A DNA stretch of 64,000 nucleotides from an uncultured Clostridia bacterium (lineage in GTDB: Bacteria > Bacillota > Clostridia > Oscillospirales > Ruminococcaceae), in the NCBI GenBank assembly GCA_944385905.1, contig CALWZA010000006.1, positions 28,896-92,895 on the forward strand, in the 5' to 3' direction. The position numbers and the translations under genes were made by a program. How positions within the stretch are numbered: position 1 is the stretch's first letter; the number at the start of each line of letters is the position of its first letter. Shown piece by piece: positions 19,263 through 30,889 of this stretch. The notes beneath the pieces are model-generated. The model saw only the letters and a program-made list of their open reading frames with translations. It was not told the DNA's origin and did not search any database.

Positions 19263-20024
19263 TTGAACAAAATCCTTTTGACCGAAGATGAAGTTTTGCT
19301 TGTTAAAAATATAATGTCGTCAGCTGAAAAAAGTCAAAACTATTACTTAAAAAAGTTTTCGTTTTTTCTTAATCAGCGCCAACAGGTTATTTTAGAAGAA
19401 AAATTGAAAGGCAGCGGCTTTGAAGGTTTTTTATTTTACGGCGGATATGCTGATGCAGAAAGAAAAGTTTTAGGGCTGTTTCCTCCGTATTCGGATAATT
19501 CACTTGAGTCTTTTCCGATTGCTTCTCTCGGTTTTACTTTTCGAGAGGAAGATAATCTAACTCACCGCGATTTTTTAGGCGCGCTTATGTCTCTTGGCAT
19601 TAAGCGTGAAATGATAGGAGATATAATAGTTTTGAAGGGAAAGGCAGTGGCTTTTGTCTACAAAACAGTTGCCACTCTTGTTTATGAATTAACAAGAATA
19701 GGCAAAATAGGAGTCAGAGTTTCTGAACACAACACTTTGATTGAACTTCCGCAAAAGAGTTTTTCGGAAATTTCGGGTACTGTCTCATCATTGAGACTCG
19801 ACTGTGTTGTTGCTTTTGCCGTTAAAATCAGCAGAGAAAAAGCACATAATTTAATCAAATCAACAGGTGTTGACTTAAATTATTGCAAAAATTTCGAACC
19901 GGACAGTCACATAAGCGAGGGAAGCGTTTTTTCGGTCAGAGGCTTTGGAAAATATAAGTTATTCTCTGTTGGAGCAACTACAAAAAAAGATAGGATTCAT
20001 ATTACTGTCCATAAATTTGTGTAG
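19263..20024 (+). CDS. ylmH: YlmH-type S4 RNA-binding protein
   Basis: 253 residues: an N-terminal domain (to about 160) followed by an S4 RNA-binding domain (about 180-245) with the pattern SREKAHNLIKSTGVDLN...ISEGSVFSVRGFGKY. YlmH proteins sit between sepF and divIVA in Gram-positive genomes and have been linked to ribosome quality control. The start is TTG at 19263, behind GGGAG. Order and spacing (17 bp after sepF, 12 bp before divIVA) fit the classical dcw-tail cluster. Confidence 0.9.
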   Translation: MNKILLTEDEVLLVKNIMSSAEKSQNYYLKKFSFFLNQRQQVILEEKLKGSGFEGFLFYGGYADAERKVLGLFPPYSDNSLESFPIASLGFTFREEDNLTHRDFLGALMSLGIKREMIGDIIVLKGKAVAFVYKTVATLVYELTRIGKIGVRVSEHNTLIELPQKSFSEISGTVSSLRLDCVVAFAVKISREKAHNLIKSTGVDLNYCKNFEPDSHISEGSVFSVRGFGKYKLFSVGATTKKDRIHITVHKFV

Positions 20025-20036
20025 GAGGAATTTGAG

Positions 20037-20792
20037 ATGCTGGACCCTAAAATAATTACAAGTAAAAAATTTGAAAAAGCCACCTTTGGCTATAAACCTG
20101 AAGAGGTAGATGAATTTCTTAAAGAAATCGCTATATCATATGCGGCTATAGTTAAAGAAAATGAGGGCAGCGAGGATAAAATTGTTAAGCTTGTTGACCG
20201 AATAAATCAATACCGGGAAGATGAAGACGCAATAAAAGATGCTTTATTAGGCGCACAAAAGCAGGGAAACAGAATTATTTCCGAAGCGAAGAGCGAGGCT
20301 GAACGAATATTAGGCGAAGCAAAAGCCGAAGCTGAAAAATTAGTTGATGACGCTAAATCAAAAACAGAAAATATTATTAACAATGAGCGCTCAAGGGTAG
20401 ATTCGGTTATAAAAGAAGAAAAAGAAAGACTGAACAAATTTATCGAGACAGCTAAAAGCCAGAGAAATATCGAATCAAATAAGCTTACAAAATTAAAGGC
20501 GGAAATAACCGCATTTAAGGCTCAGCTTACAGACTTATACAACAGACAGCTTAAATTGATCATGGAACTTCCTGAGTTGTCTGAGGACGATATTGCAAAA
20601 ATGGTCGCAGAAAAAGAAGCTGCCGCCAAAGCTGAATTAAACGCAGAAGCGGAAGTTCAGAAAGGCCAAACCCCGACTGAGTCACAGGAAAAAATCGAAC
20701 CGAAAAAGGAATTTGTGTTTTCCGGAAATACATATAAGCCCGGTGAATTTTCAAAAGAAGATTTGAAATTCGGTCAGCATAACAACAATTAA
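20037..20792 (+). CDS. divIVA: DivIVA-family polar/septal scaffold
   Basis: 251 residues. The N-terminal membrane-curvature domain reads KKFEKATFGYKPEEVDEFLKEI, followed by a long coiled coil (about 35-190) rich in E, K and A. An unstructured tail and a short conserved end (FVFSGNTYKPGEFSKEDLKFG) close it. DivIVA proteins locate to negatively curved membrane at poles and septa and recruit division or sporulation factors. AGGAGG precedes the ATG. Confidence 0.94.
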   Translation: MLDPKIITSKKFEKATFGYKPEEVDEFLKEIAISYAAIVKENEGSEDKIVKLVDRINQYREDEDAIKDALLGAQKQGNRIISEAKSEAERILGEAKAEAEKLVDDAKSKTENIINNERSRVDSVIKEEKERLNKFIETAKSQRNIESNKLTKLKAEITAFKAQLTDLYNRQLKLIMELPELSEDDIAKMVAEKEAAAKAELNAEAEVQKGQTPTESQEKIEPKKEFVFSGNTYKPGEFSKEDLKFGQHNNN

Positions 20793-20835
20793 TTGATTTT
20801 TTATAGCACAAGATATATAAACACAAGGAGATACA

Positions 20836-23637
20836 ATGACAATGGCACAGGATTACAATGCAACGCTGAATTTGCCTGAAACCGATTTCCCAATGAGAGG
20901 TAATCTTCCGGCCAGGGAGCCTCAAACTCTTCAAAAATGGGAAGAAGAAAAGCTTTATTCAAAAATCATTAAGAAAAACGAAGGCCGTCCGACTTACATT
21001 TTACATGACGGACCTCCCTACGCAAACGGAGACATTCATCTCGGCACTGCCCTGAACAAAGTCCTTAAGGATATCATAGTCAAGTATAAGAATATGAGCG
21101 GGTTTTGTTCTCCGTATGTTCCGGGCTGGGATACGCATGGTCTTCCGATAGAATTGAAGGCAATGAAAAAAATCGGCGTTGAAAACGGTGCAATTTCTCC
21201 TGTTGAACTGAGAAAGCATTGCAAGGAATATGCGCTTTCTTTTGTCGAAATTCAAAAAGAAGAGTTTAAAAGACTTGGTGTTCTCGGCGATTTTGATAAT
21301 CCGTATTTGACGCTCAAACCGGAATTTGAGGCAAAACAGGTACAGGTTTTCGGAAAAATGGCAAAAAAAGGGTATATATATAAAGGATTAAAACCTGTAT
21401 ACTGGTGTCCTGAGTGCCAGACAGCTTTGGCTGAGGCGGAAATTGAGTATAGCGACGACCCTTGTCATTCAATATATGTCAAATTTAAAGTAAGTGATGA
21501 CAAGGGGTTATTTACTGCCATTGGACTTGACCTTGAAAAAACGTTCTTTGTTATTTGGACAACCACAACATGGACGCTTCCCGGTAACCTTGCTATCTGT
21601 CTCGGACCCGATTACGAGTATACAGCTGTCAAAGCGAACGGTGAAAATTATATAATGGCTCGTGAGCTTGTCGAAAGTACAATGAAATCGGCTGGGATTG
21701 ATGAATATGAAACCGTAGGCTCGTTTACAGGAAAAGAACTTGAATACTGCAAAGCTTGGCACCCGTTTATGAACAGACCGTCACCTATAATTGTCGGAGA
21801 CCACGTTACTTTGGAAAGCGGTACAGGATGCGTTCATACGGCTCCGGGCTATGGTGTTGACGACTTTGAAATATGCAAGAAATACCCTGAAATCGGAATA
21901 GTTGTAGGCGTTGACGGTAAAGGTGTGCTCACCGATGACTCAGGAATGTTCAGCGGACTTAAGACCGACGAGGCAAATAAGGTTATTGCTAAGCATCTTG
22001 AAGAAACCGGCGCACTTTTTGCTCATGAAAAAATCGTTCACCAATATCCTCACTGCTGGAGATGTAAATCACCCATACTTTTCAGAGCAACAGAACAGTG
22101 GTTTTGCTCTGTTGAGGGATTTAAAGATGAAGCAATAAAGGCAATCGAAGACGTTGAATGGATTCCCGGATGGGGTGAGGAGAGAATCAAAGGCATGGTC
22201 AGAGACCGTTCCGATTGGTGCATTTCCCGTCAGAGAACCTGGGGAGTTCCGATTCCTATTGTTTACTGCAAGAAGTGTCACAAACCGATAGTTAATGAAG
22301 AAACTATCAACGCTATTTCAGATATGTTCCGCAAAGAGGGCTCTGATTCGTGGTATATTCATGATGCTTCCGAATTTATACCTTCAAGCGTTAAATGCGA
22401 GTGCGGGTGCACTGAATTTGAGAAAGAGTACGATATCATGGACGTTTGGTTCGACAGCGGCGTTACTCATGCTGCTGTTTTGGAAGAACGTGAAGGACTT
22501 TCTTCTCCTGCTGACCTTTATCTTGAGGGTGCCGATCAATACAGAGGATGGTTCCAGTCATCACTGCTCACTTCTGTCGTATGTAACGGAAGAGCACCTT
22601 ACAAAGCAGTCTGCACTCACGGATGGGTAGTTGACGGCGAAGGAAAAACAATGCACAAGTCTCTCGGAAACGGTATTGAGCCGAGCGAAATTACTGAAAA
22701 GTACGGAGCCGATATTCTTAGGCTTTGGGTTGCATCATCTGACTATCATTCTGACATAAGAATTTCAAAAGATATTCTTGCTCAGCTTTCAGAGTCATAC
22801 AAAAAGATCAGAAATACAGCGAGATTTATTTTAGGCAATATTTCAAATCGCAGCGGCTTCAATATCGATACTGACGCTGTTGATATTGCGGATATGTGTG
22901 AAATAGACAAGTGGGCATTGATGCGTCTTGATAATCTTATAGACAAAGTAAAGTCTGCCTATGATGCTTTTGATTATCATATTGTTTTCCATGCAATTCA
23001 CAACTTCTGCGTCATAGATATGTCTAATTTCTATCTTGACATCATCAAGGACAGGCTTTATTGTGAAGACGCAAAAAGTCAGATAAGACGTTCAGCTCAG
23101 ACTGCAATGTATATGATTTTGAGCGCAATCGCCAGACTGGTTGCACCAATCATGTCGTTCACTGCCGAGGAAATTTGGACATACATTCCTCATTCAAATC
23201 GTGATAACAATGAAAGTATTTATTTAAACGACATGCCTGAAAAAACAGGATATAATTTTGGAAGCGAGTTTGCATCAAAGTGGGAAACAATATACAATCT
23301 TAGGCTTGACGCAAAGAAGGCACTTGAATTAAAGCGTGCCGACAAGCTCATCGGCGCATCACTCGAAGCAAAGGTAACCGTTCACTGTGACGACAGCGTA
23401 TACGGAGAAATTTCACGCTTGTCAGATCAGCTTGCTTCAATTTTCATTGTATCTGACGTTAAGGTCGTAAATGACAATAACGGTGAGTTCAAAGGCGAAA
23501 TGCAGGGCGTTTCATTTACAGTAGAAAAAGCAGACGGTCAAAAGTGTGAAAGGTGCTGGAGCTATTCCGAAAGCGTCGGACAAGATACTGAACACCCAAC
23601 CCTTTGTGCTCGCTGCCTGAAAGCTATTACAAAGTAA
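20836..23637 (+). CDS. ileS: Isoleucyl-tRNA synthetase
   Basis: Class I synthetase charging tRNA-Ile, 933 residues. The HIGH-type motif is in [13 protein letters not shown] (near 60), the editing domain carries [14 protein letters not shown] and [12 protein letters not shown] motifs, and the KMSKS loop is in the form [11 protein letters not shown]-terminal zinc ribbon (KCERCWSY...CARC) is present, as in the bacterial type. No T-box leader can fit in the 43 bp after divIVA. Confidence 0.97.
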   Translation: MTMAQDYNATLNLPETDFPMRGNLPAREPQTLQKWEEEKLYSKIIKKNEGRPTYILHDGPPYANGDIHLGTALNKVLKDIIVKYKNMSGFCSPYVPGWDTHGLPIELKAMKKIGVENGAISPVELRKHCKEYALSFVEIQKEEFKRLGVLGDFDNPYLTLKPEFEAKQVQVFGKMAKKGYIYKGLKPVYWCPECQTALAEAEIEYSDDPCHSIYVKFKVSDDKGLFTAIGLDLEKTFFVIWTTTTWTLPGNLAICLGPDYEYTAVKANGENYIMARELVESTMKSAGIDEYETVGSFTGKELEYCKAWHPFMNRPSPIIVGDHVTLESGTGCVHTAPGYGVDDFEICKKYPEIGIVVGVDGKGVLTDDSGMFSGLKTDEANKVIAKHLEETGALFAHEKIVHQYPHCWRCKSPILFRATEQWFCSVEGFKDEAIKAIEDVEWIPGWGEERIKGMVRDRSDWCISRQRTWGVPIPIVYCKKCHKPIVNEETINAISDMFRKEGSDSWYIHDASEFIPSSVKCECGCTEFEKEYDIMDVWFDSGVTHAAVLEEREGLSSPADLYLEGADQYRGWFQSSLLTSVVCNGRAPYKAVCTHGWVVDGEGKTMHKSLGNGIEPSEITEKYGADILRLWVASSDYHSDIRISKDILAQLSESYKKIRNTARFILGNISNRSGFNIDTDAVDIADMCEIDKWALMRLDNLIDKVKSAYDAFDYHIVFHAIHNFCVIDMSNFYLDIIKDRLYCEDAKSQIRRSAQTAMYMILSAIARLVAPIMSFTAEEIWTYIPHSNRDNNESIYLNDMPEKTGYNFGSEFASKWETIYNLRLDAKKALELKRADKLIGASLEAKVTVHCDDSVYGEISRLSDQLASIFIVSDVKVVNDNNGEFKGEMQGVSFTVEKADGQKCERCWSYSESVGQDTEHPTLCARCLKAITK

Positions 23638-23642
23638 AATTT

Positions 23643-23672
23643 GTCAGATACCGTTTACAAGCGGTATCTGAC
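23643..23672 (+). repeat. Perfect 11-bp hairpin between ileS and lspA
   Basis: GTCAGATACCG (23643-23653) and CGGTATCTGAC (23662-23672) with an 8-nt loop, starting 6 bases after the ileS stop. Only ATTT follows, so it is a weak terminator at best; it may instead protect or process the mRNA between the two genes. Confidence 0.75.
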
Positions 23673-23691
23673 ATTTGATAATGAGGAAAAT

Positions 23692-24243
23692 ATGGTCTAT
23701 ATATCGTTAGCTCTCATCCTGGTACTCGTCGCGGCAGATCAGATAATAAAGTATATTGTCACCGATGTTGCGGCTCTGGGAATCGGCGAAGTTGTTGACT
23801 TCATCAAAATCGGCGAAACAAGCATACTCAGCTTCACTCAGCAGCGTAATCAAGGAGCGGCATGGAGTGTTCTGTCAGGAAGAACATGGTTTTTGATTGC
23901 TATAACGTCATTAGCTCTGGCTTTTGCCGTTTATGTAATATTTCGCAGAAAGCTTCGGATGAAACAGGAGTATATTTACCTGTCAATGATAGTTGCAGGA
24001 GGATTAGGAAACCTGATAGACAGGGTAAGAATGCTTGTTGACAGATCATTTTATACGCTCTATAACGGTGAAAAAATCACAGGGGTTGTTGATTATCTGA
24101 AATTTGATTTGTTCGAGTTTCCTATTTTTAATTTTGCAGATATATGCATTGTATGCGGAGCGATTTTGTTTTGCGTTGTATATATTTTCTTTGACAAGGA
24201 TCAATCTGAAGTGACAAAGGCTGATAAAAATGAGCAGTCTTAA
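23692..24243 (+). CDS. lspA: Lipoprotein signal peptidase (signal peptidase II)
   Basis: Integral membrane aspartyl protease that cleaves lipidated prolipoproteins. 183 residues from the ATG at 23692, which has GAGGA upstream; the frame is open from 23641, but that stretch is the intergenic hairpin. Four membrane segments. Conserved blocks: AADQIIKY near the start, NQGAAWS, GGLGNLIDRV (first catalytic Asp) and FNFADICIV (second catalytic Asp). Confidence 0.95.
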   Translation: MVYISLALILVLVAADQIIKYIVTDVAALGIGEVVDFIKIGETSILSFTQQRNQGAAWSVLSGRTWFLIAITSLALAFAVYVIFRRKLRMKQEYIYLSMIVAGGLGNLIDRVRMLVDRSFYTLYNGEKITGVVDYLKFDLFEFPIFNFADICIVCGAILFCVVYIFFDKDQSEVTKADKNEQS

Positions 24244-25141
24244 TTTGCTTGTCGGATGCGACAATTCGGGTATTAGACTTGATAAATGGATTTCGGAAAA
24301 CTGCGAAGAGATTACAAGAAACGCTGTTCAGAAACTGATTGAAAGCGGCTCGGTGACAGTAAACGGGAAGACAGTGTCAAAAAATTATAAAACCAGCTGC
24401 GGAGACTGCGTTAGTGTTATTGTTCCTGAACCTGTTGAGCTTGATGTTAAACCGCAAAATATTGATGTAGAAATAGTTTACAGCGACGATGACCTGCTTG
24501 TTGTAAATAAGCCTAAGGGCATGGTAGTTCATCCGGCGCCTGGAAATCCGGACAACACTCTTGTGAACGCTTTGATGTACCACTGCAAGGGGCAGCTTTC
24601 AACAATCAACGGAGTTATTCGTCCCGGAATCGTTCACCGAATTGATAAAAACACAAGCGGACTGCTTATTGTCGCAAAAAATGACTTTTCACATACGGCT
24701 CTCGCCAAGCAGATTAAAGAACACTCTTTTACACGGGAGTACAGGGCTGTTTTGTGCGGAAGACTCAAAGAAACAAGCGGCACCATTGACGCTCCTATCG
24801 GAAGAGACAAATTTGAACGAAAGAAAATGTGCGTGACTGAGTTTAACTCACGAAATGCGGTGACGCATTACGAAGTTCTTGAGGAATTTGAAAAATACAG
24901 TTACGTGAAATTTGTCCTTGAAACCGGAAGAACTCATCAGATCAGAGTTCATTCTGCGTACATAGGCCATCCCGTTTTAGGCGACGATGTATACGGCAAG
25001 CCTTTTAAGGGAATTGAAGGACAGTGTCTGCACGCGAAATTAATAGGGTTTAAGCACCCAAGAACAGGTGAGTACCTTGAGTTTGACAGCCCGCTGCCTG
25101 ATTATTTTATTGACATACTGAACAGGATTAAGAAATTATGA
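24230..25141 (+). CDS. rluD: RluD/RluA-family rRNA pseudouridine synthase
   Basis: 303 residues: N-terminal S4 domain (about 14-65) and a catalytic domain with the family signature GIVHRIDKNTSGLLIVAKND, which holds the catalytic Asp, and ETGRTHQIRVH near the end. It overlaps lspA by 14 bp, as in many genomes. The exact rRNA site modified is not certain; RluD is the nearest match for an S4-containing member next to lspA. Confidence 0.9.
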   Translation: MSSLNLLVGCDNSGIRLDKWISENCEEITRNAVQKLIESGSVTVNGKTVSKNYKTSCGDCVSVIVPEPVELDVKPQNIDVEIVYSDDDLLVVNKPKGMVVHPAPGNPDNTLVNALMYHCKGQLSTINGVIRPGIVHRIDKNTSGLLIVAKNDFSHTALAKQIKEHSFTREYRAVLCGRLKETSGTIDAPIGRDKFERKKMCVTEFNSRNAVTHYEVLEEFEKYSYVKFVLETGRTHQIRVHSAYIGHPVLGDDVYGKPFKGIEGQCLHAKLIGFKHPRTGEYLEFDSPLPDYFIDILNRIKKL

Positions 25142-25950
25142 GTTTAAAAAATACAATTTTGATATCAGATTTGGACGGAACTTTGCTTCCTCACAATAAA
25201 GCGCTGCCTGATGAGTACATAAGCGCAATAGAAAAATTTCGGCAGGCCGGAGGGCTGTTTACAATTGCGACAGGCAGACCCATTCAGTCAACTATGCGGT
25301 ATATTGATAGCTTAAAGCCTGACTTGCCGATTGTTCTTTACAACGGCACAATGCTCTATGACGTCAATTCTGATAAAATTATCTGGGAAAAATACTTGCC
25401 TGACTGTGCATATGAGTATGCTAAAACAGTGCTTGATAATTTTCCTGATGTCGGAGCGGAAATATTTACATTTGATGCGATTTTCGCGCCACGGACCAAT
25501 AAGGTTGAAAAAGACCATCAAGAATTGATAAAAGTTGAAGTGGACAAGCGCAGCTTTGACGATATACCAAAAAGCAGCTGGTGCAAGGCTTTGTTTGCTG
25601 ACGAGCCGGAGAAGATTGCGGAAGTTATTAAATTTATAAGCGAATCAAATTTTACCGGAGTAGACTTCGTAAGCTCGAGCAGCATATTTTATGAAATGCT
25701 GCCGCCTGATGCGTCAAAGGGCGAGGCACTAAAAATGCTTAAGAAAATTTACTCTCTGCAAAACAGCAAGGTTTGCGCGTTCGGGGATTTTGACAACGAC
25801 ATTTCAATGCTTAACGAGTCTGATTTGGCCTTTGCTCCTCAAAACGCAATACCGGGTGTAAAATCAGCTGCGGATATTGTTACAAGTAAGTCCTGTGACG
25901 AAAATGCTATAGCAGAAGTCATTGAATATATTATAAAGGATGGTATTTAA
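25138..25950 (+). CDS. HAD-superfamily (Cof-type) phosphatase
   Basis: 270 residues with the HAD motif I DLDGTLL (D11 nucleophile, D13 acid/base), a Cof-type C2 cap, and motif IV GDFDNDISML near residue 220. Cof-type enzymes hydrolyse sugar phosphates, flavin precursors or similar; the substrate cannot be read here. The start overlaps the rluD stop (ATGA), indicating translational coupling. Confidence 0.88.
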   Translation: MSLKNTILISDLDGTLLPHNKALPDEYISAIEKFRQAGGLFTIATGRPIQSTMRYIDSLKPDLPIVLYNGTMLYDVNSDKIIWEKYLPDCAYEYAKTVLDNFPDVGAEIFTFDAIFAPRTNKVEKDHQELIKVEVDKRSFDDIPKSSWCKALFADEPEKIAEVIKFISESNFTGVDFVSSSSIFYEMLPPDASKGEALKMLKKIYSLQNSKVCAFGDFDNDISMLNESDLAFAPQNAIPGVKSAADIVTSKSCDENAIAEVIEYIIKDGI

Positions 25951-25951
25951 A

Positions 25952-26797
25952 ATGGAGGCAACAATTAAAAAGCAACTCGAAATCACTGCTTGTAAGGTCA
26001 GGATGGGAATTATCGAGGGAGTTTTCAATGCAAAATCCGGACATCCGGGAGGATCTCTTTCAATTGCGGATACTCTGACCTATCTTTACTTTGCGAAAAT
26101 GAATGTAGACCCTAAGAATCCGTCGTTCAAAGACAGAGACAGACTTGTGCTTTCAAAAGGACACTGCGCTCCCGCTCTTTACTCTGTGCTTGCAAACAGA
26201 GGATATTTCGATGTTGATGAGTTAAAAACACTGAGACATATCGGATCCAGACTTCAGGGGCATCCGGATATGAAATATATACCGGGTGTTGATATGTCCA
26301 CAGGTTCTCTCGGACAGGGAATATCCGCCGCAGTAGGTATGTCGCTTTCGGCAAAACTTACAAACGACAGTTATAAAGTATACGCAATACTCGGAGACGG
26401 CGAAATCGAAGAGGGTCAGGTTTGGGAAGCTGCTATGTTCGCGGCTCACAGAAAGCTTGATAACCTTGTTGCTGTAGTTGACAACAACGGTCTTCAGATC
26501 GACGGCAAGGTTTCAGATGTTTGCTCGCCGTATCCTATTGTTGACAAGTTCAAAGCTTTCGGCTGGCATGTAATTACAATGAACGCACATGATTTCGATG
26601 ATATAGAGAGAGCTTTTAATGAGGCTGAAAAGGTAGTCGCTAAACCTGTAGCGATTGTTCAGACCAGCGTTAAGGGCAAAGGCGTTTCATTTATGGAAAA
26701 CCAGGTTTCATGGCACGGTACAGCTCCGAATAAAGAACAGTACGATATCGCTATGGCTGAGCTCAACGAAACATTGAAGAATTTGGAGGATAAATAA
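25952..26797 (+). CDS. Transketolase, N-terminal (TPP pyrophosphate-binding) subunit
   Basis: 281 residues; the first half of a split transketolase. SKGHCAPALY, the thiamine diphosphate motif GDGEIEEGQVWEA and NNGLQIDG are visible. AAAGGA 11 nt upstream supports the ATG at 25952 rather than the in-frame ATG at 25940, which overlaps the HAD gene. The C-terminal half follows after 1 bp. Split transketolases are common in Clostridia and feed the non-oxidative pentose phosphate pathway. Confidence 0.93.
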   Translation: MEATIKKQLEITACKVRMGIIEGVFNAKSGHPGGSLSIADTLTYLYFAKMNVDPKNPSFKDRDRLVLSKGHCAPALYSVLANRGYFDVDELKTLRHIGSRLQGHPDMKYIPGVDMSTGSLGQGISAAVGMSLSAKLTNDSYKVYAILGDGEIEEGQVWEAAMFAAHRKLDNLVAVVDNNGLQIDGKVSDVCSPYPIVDKFKAFGWHVITMNAHDFDDIERAFNEAEKVVAKPVAIVQTSVKGKGVSFMENQVSWHGTAPNKEQYDIAMAELNETLKNLEDK

Positions 26798-26798
26798 G

Positions 26799-27746
26799 AT
26801 GGCTGACATAATTAAAAAAGCAACCAGAGAAAGCTACGGCGAGGCTTTGGCCGAACTCGGGGAAAAATATGAAAATCTCTATGTTCTCGACGCAGACCTT
26901 GCGGCTGCTACAAAAACAGGAATTTTCAAAAAGAAATTTCCCGAAAGACATATTGACTGCGGAATTGCCGAAGCAAATATGATGGGAATTGCAGCCGGTC
27001 TTGCCACCACAGGAAAAATACCTTTTGCCTCTTCATTTGCAATGTTTGCCGCAGGAAGAGCTTTTGAAATTGTCAGAAACTCAATCGGATATCCTCACCT
27101 TAATGTAAAAATAGGAGCTACTCACGCAGGAATTTCAGTAGGAGAGGACGGAGCCACTCATCAATGCAACGAAGATATTGCGCTTATGAGAATTATTCCG
27201 GGAATGACCGTTATCAATCCATGCGATGATGTTGAGGCAAGAGCCGCAGTCGAAGCCGCAATTAACATTAACGGTCCTGTTTATATGCGTTTCGGAAGAC
27301 TTGCAGTTCCGGTAATTAACGATAAAGCAACTTACAAGTTTGAGCTTGGAAAAGGAGTAACTTTAAGAGACGGCAAAGACGTTACAATTATTGCGACAGG
27401 ACTTCTGGTAAACGAGGCTTTGGTCGCTGCCGAGGAGCTTGCTAAGGACGGAATTGACGCAAGAGTAATCAATATACACACAATCAAACCTATTGATGAA
27501 GAAATTATTCTAAATGCTGCAAAGGAAACAGGATTAATAATCACTGCTGAAGAACACAGCGTTATCGGCGGACTCGGCTCTGCAGTATGCGACGTGCTTT
27601 CAGCAAATTATCCAACTAAGGTTGTAAAAATCGGTGTAAACGATGTGTTCGGACACTCCGGTCCTGCTGTTGATTTGCTTAAGGAATTCGGACTTTCAAG
27701 CGAAAATATTATAAAAACCACAAAAGAAGCCGTAAACAATAAATAA
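26799..27746 (+). CDS. Transketolase, C-terminal subunit
   Basis: 315 residues containing the pyrimidine-binding domain (FPERHIDCGIAEANMMGIAAGLA, with the catalytic Glu) and the C-terminal transketolase domain. GATHAGISVGEDGATHQ matches transketolase more than Dxs or pyruvate dehydrogenase E1 beta. It forms the active enzyme with the preceding subunit. A strong terminator follows 4 bp after the stop. Confidence 0.93.
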   Translation: MADIIKKATRESYGEALAELGEKYENLYVLDADLAAATKTGIFKKKFPERHIDCGIAEANMMGIAAGLATTGKIPFASSFAMFAAGRAFEIVRNSIGYPHLNVKIGATHAGISVGEDGATHQCNEDIALMRIIPGMTVINPCDDVEARAAVEAAININGPVYMRFGRLAVPVINDKATYKFELGKGVTLRDGKDVTIIATGLLVNEALVAAEELAKDGIDARVINIHTIKPIDEEIILNAAKETGLIITAEEHSVIGGLGSAVCDVLSANYPTKVVKIGVNDVFGHSGPAVDLLKEFGLSSENIIKTTKEAVNNK

Positions 27747-27750
27747 TTAA

Positions 27751-27794
27751 CAAAAGCGTCAAATCTAAAAAAGGTTTGACGCTTTTGTGTTTTG
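27751..27794 (+). terminator. Intrinsic terminator after the transketolase genes
   Basis: A 13-bp perfect stem, CAAAAGCGTCAAA (27751-27763) and TTTGACGCTTTTG (27775-27787), 11-nt loop, then TGTTTTG. Confidence 0.9.
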
Positions 27795-27855
27795 TACTTT
27801 TTTCTTTCTTGAGCCGAATATAATATATCATTATATGTTCGGGGAGATGATCAGT

Positions 27856-28497
27856 TTGCGTAAACACAGAAGCAAAGAAGACGCAGTAAAGATCACTGCT
27901 GTTATCATTTCTTTGACTGCTTTTATACTGCTTACGGTTATTTTTACATCTCTTACTAAAAAAATTCAGCCTCAAATAATCAGTATATGCGAAAACGACG
28001 CCAAACGAAATGCGTCAGCTCTTATTTCCCAAATTCTGTCCGAGGAGCTTAAAGACGGCGAATTCTCATACGAAAGTCTTGTAAACTTGAACTATTCAGA
28101 GGACGGTACAGTTACCTCTGTAACACACAATGCTGGTCAGATAAACAGGCTTATTGCCGAAGTAACACAAAATTTGAATAAAAAACTTGCAAAGTCATCT
28201 GTTTTTTCAACGCAAATTCCTATCGGAACGCTTCTTAATTCCCCGTATTTAAACGGAAAAGGGTTTAGAATTACAATTAAGACACGCCAGTCAGGCAGCG
28301 CTGAGGTCAATATTTCAAGCATGTTCACTTCAGGAGGCATAAACCAGACTCTGCACAAAATTATTCTTGAAATAAATGTGCTTGTAAACTGTATCTCTCC
28401 TCCTTATTCAACCGAGGTAAGCTATTCGCAGCAGTACATTATAGCCGAAACTCTGATAATAGGCGAAATACCTCAGGGGCATATCATGCTGAAATAA
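27856..28497 (+). CDS. yunB: Sporulation protein YunB
   Basis: 213 residues: an N-terminal membrane helix (about 13-35) and an exported domain with the YunB hallmarks IPIGTLL, the ISSMFTSGGINQTLHKI block and a terminal AETLIIGEIPQGH. YunB is a sigma-E-dependent mother-cell protein in Bacillus whose role is poorly known. GGGGAG at 27841-27846 supports the TTG at 27856, 9 nt away; an ATG directly abutting the site at 27847 is too close. The gene stands alone between a terminator and the ligA promoter. Confidence 0.88.
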   Translation: MRKHRSKEDAVKITAVIISLTAFILLTVIFTSLTKKIQPQIISICENDAKRNASALISQILSEELKDGEFSYESLVNLNYSEDGTVTSVTHNAGQINRLIAEVTQNLNKKLAKSSVFSTQIPIGTLLNSPYLNGKGFRITIKTRQSGSAEVNISSMFTSGGINQTLHKIILEINVLVNCISPPYSTEVSYSQQYIIAETLIIGEIPQGHIMLK

Positions 28498-28525
28498 TTT
28501 TAAGTTTATTTTACAGAAAAAAGAG

Positions 28526-28554
28526 TGGAAAAATTGTTTTAATTGTGGTATAAT
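28526..28554 (+). promoter_or_regulatory. Sigma-A promoter for ligA-gatCAB
   Basis: TGGAAA (28526-28531), 17-bp spacer, TATAAT (28549-28554) with an extended TGG before the -10; 32 bp before the ligA ATG. Confidence 0.7.
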
Positions 28555-28556
28555 AA

Positions 28557-30569
<2,013 letters not shown>

Positions 30570-30601
30570 TATTTTTTATTTAATTTGAAAGGATGTTTAA
30601 A

Positions 30602-30871
30602 ATGGATATTGATATTCTGCACATCGCAAAACTGTCAAGGCTTAAGATTGACGACAGCGAAATTGAAAGCTTTGAAAAAGATATGAAAAATATAATCGAC
30701 ATGGTTGAGAAGATGCCCGAAATTAATGAACATCTTGTACTTGACGCTGATCATCCCATGAAACTGCGTGAAGACAAAGCGGTTTCGGGAAAATTTTCAC
30801 GTCAGGAGCTTATGAGCAACGCCCCTCAGGTTAAAGCCGGCTGCGTTGTTGTTCCAAAAACTGTGGATTAA
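30602..30871 (+). CDS. gatC: Asp/Glu-tRNA amidotransferase subunit C
   Basis: 89 residues; the small wrapping subunit of the amidotransferase that corrects misacylated Glu-tRNA-Gln and Asp-tRNA-Asn. HIAKLSRLKI at the start and the LREDKA segment fit the family. AAAGG at 30588-30592 favours the ATG at 30602 over the one at 30593. First gene of gatC-gatA-gatB. Confidence 0.92.
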   Translation: MDIDILHIAKLSRLKIDDSEIESFEKDMKNIIDMVEKMPEINEHLVLDADHPMKLREDKAVSGKFSRQELMSNAPQVKAGCVVVPKTVD

Positions 30872-30889
30872 TTAGGAGGTTACAAGCAA

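Noticed and set aside
20793..20835. T-box leader before ileS.
   Set aside because: Only 43 bp between divIVA and ileS; far too short and no T-box sequence.
27819..27824. TATAAT before yunB as a sigma-A promoter.
   Set aside because: No -35 at 16-18 bp upstream, and the family is normally sigma-E-controlled; left uncalled.
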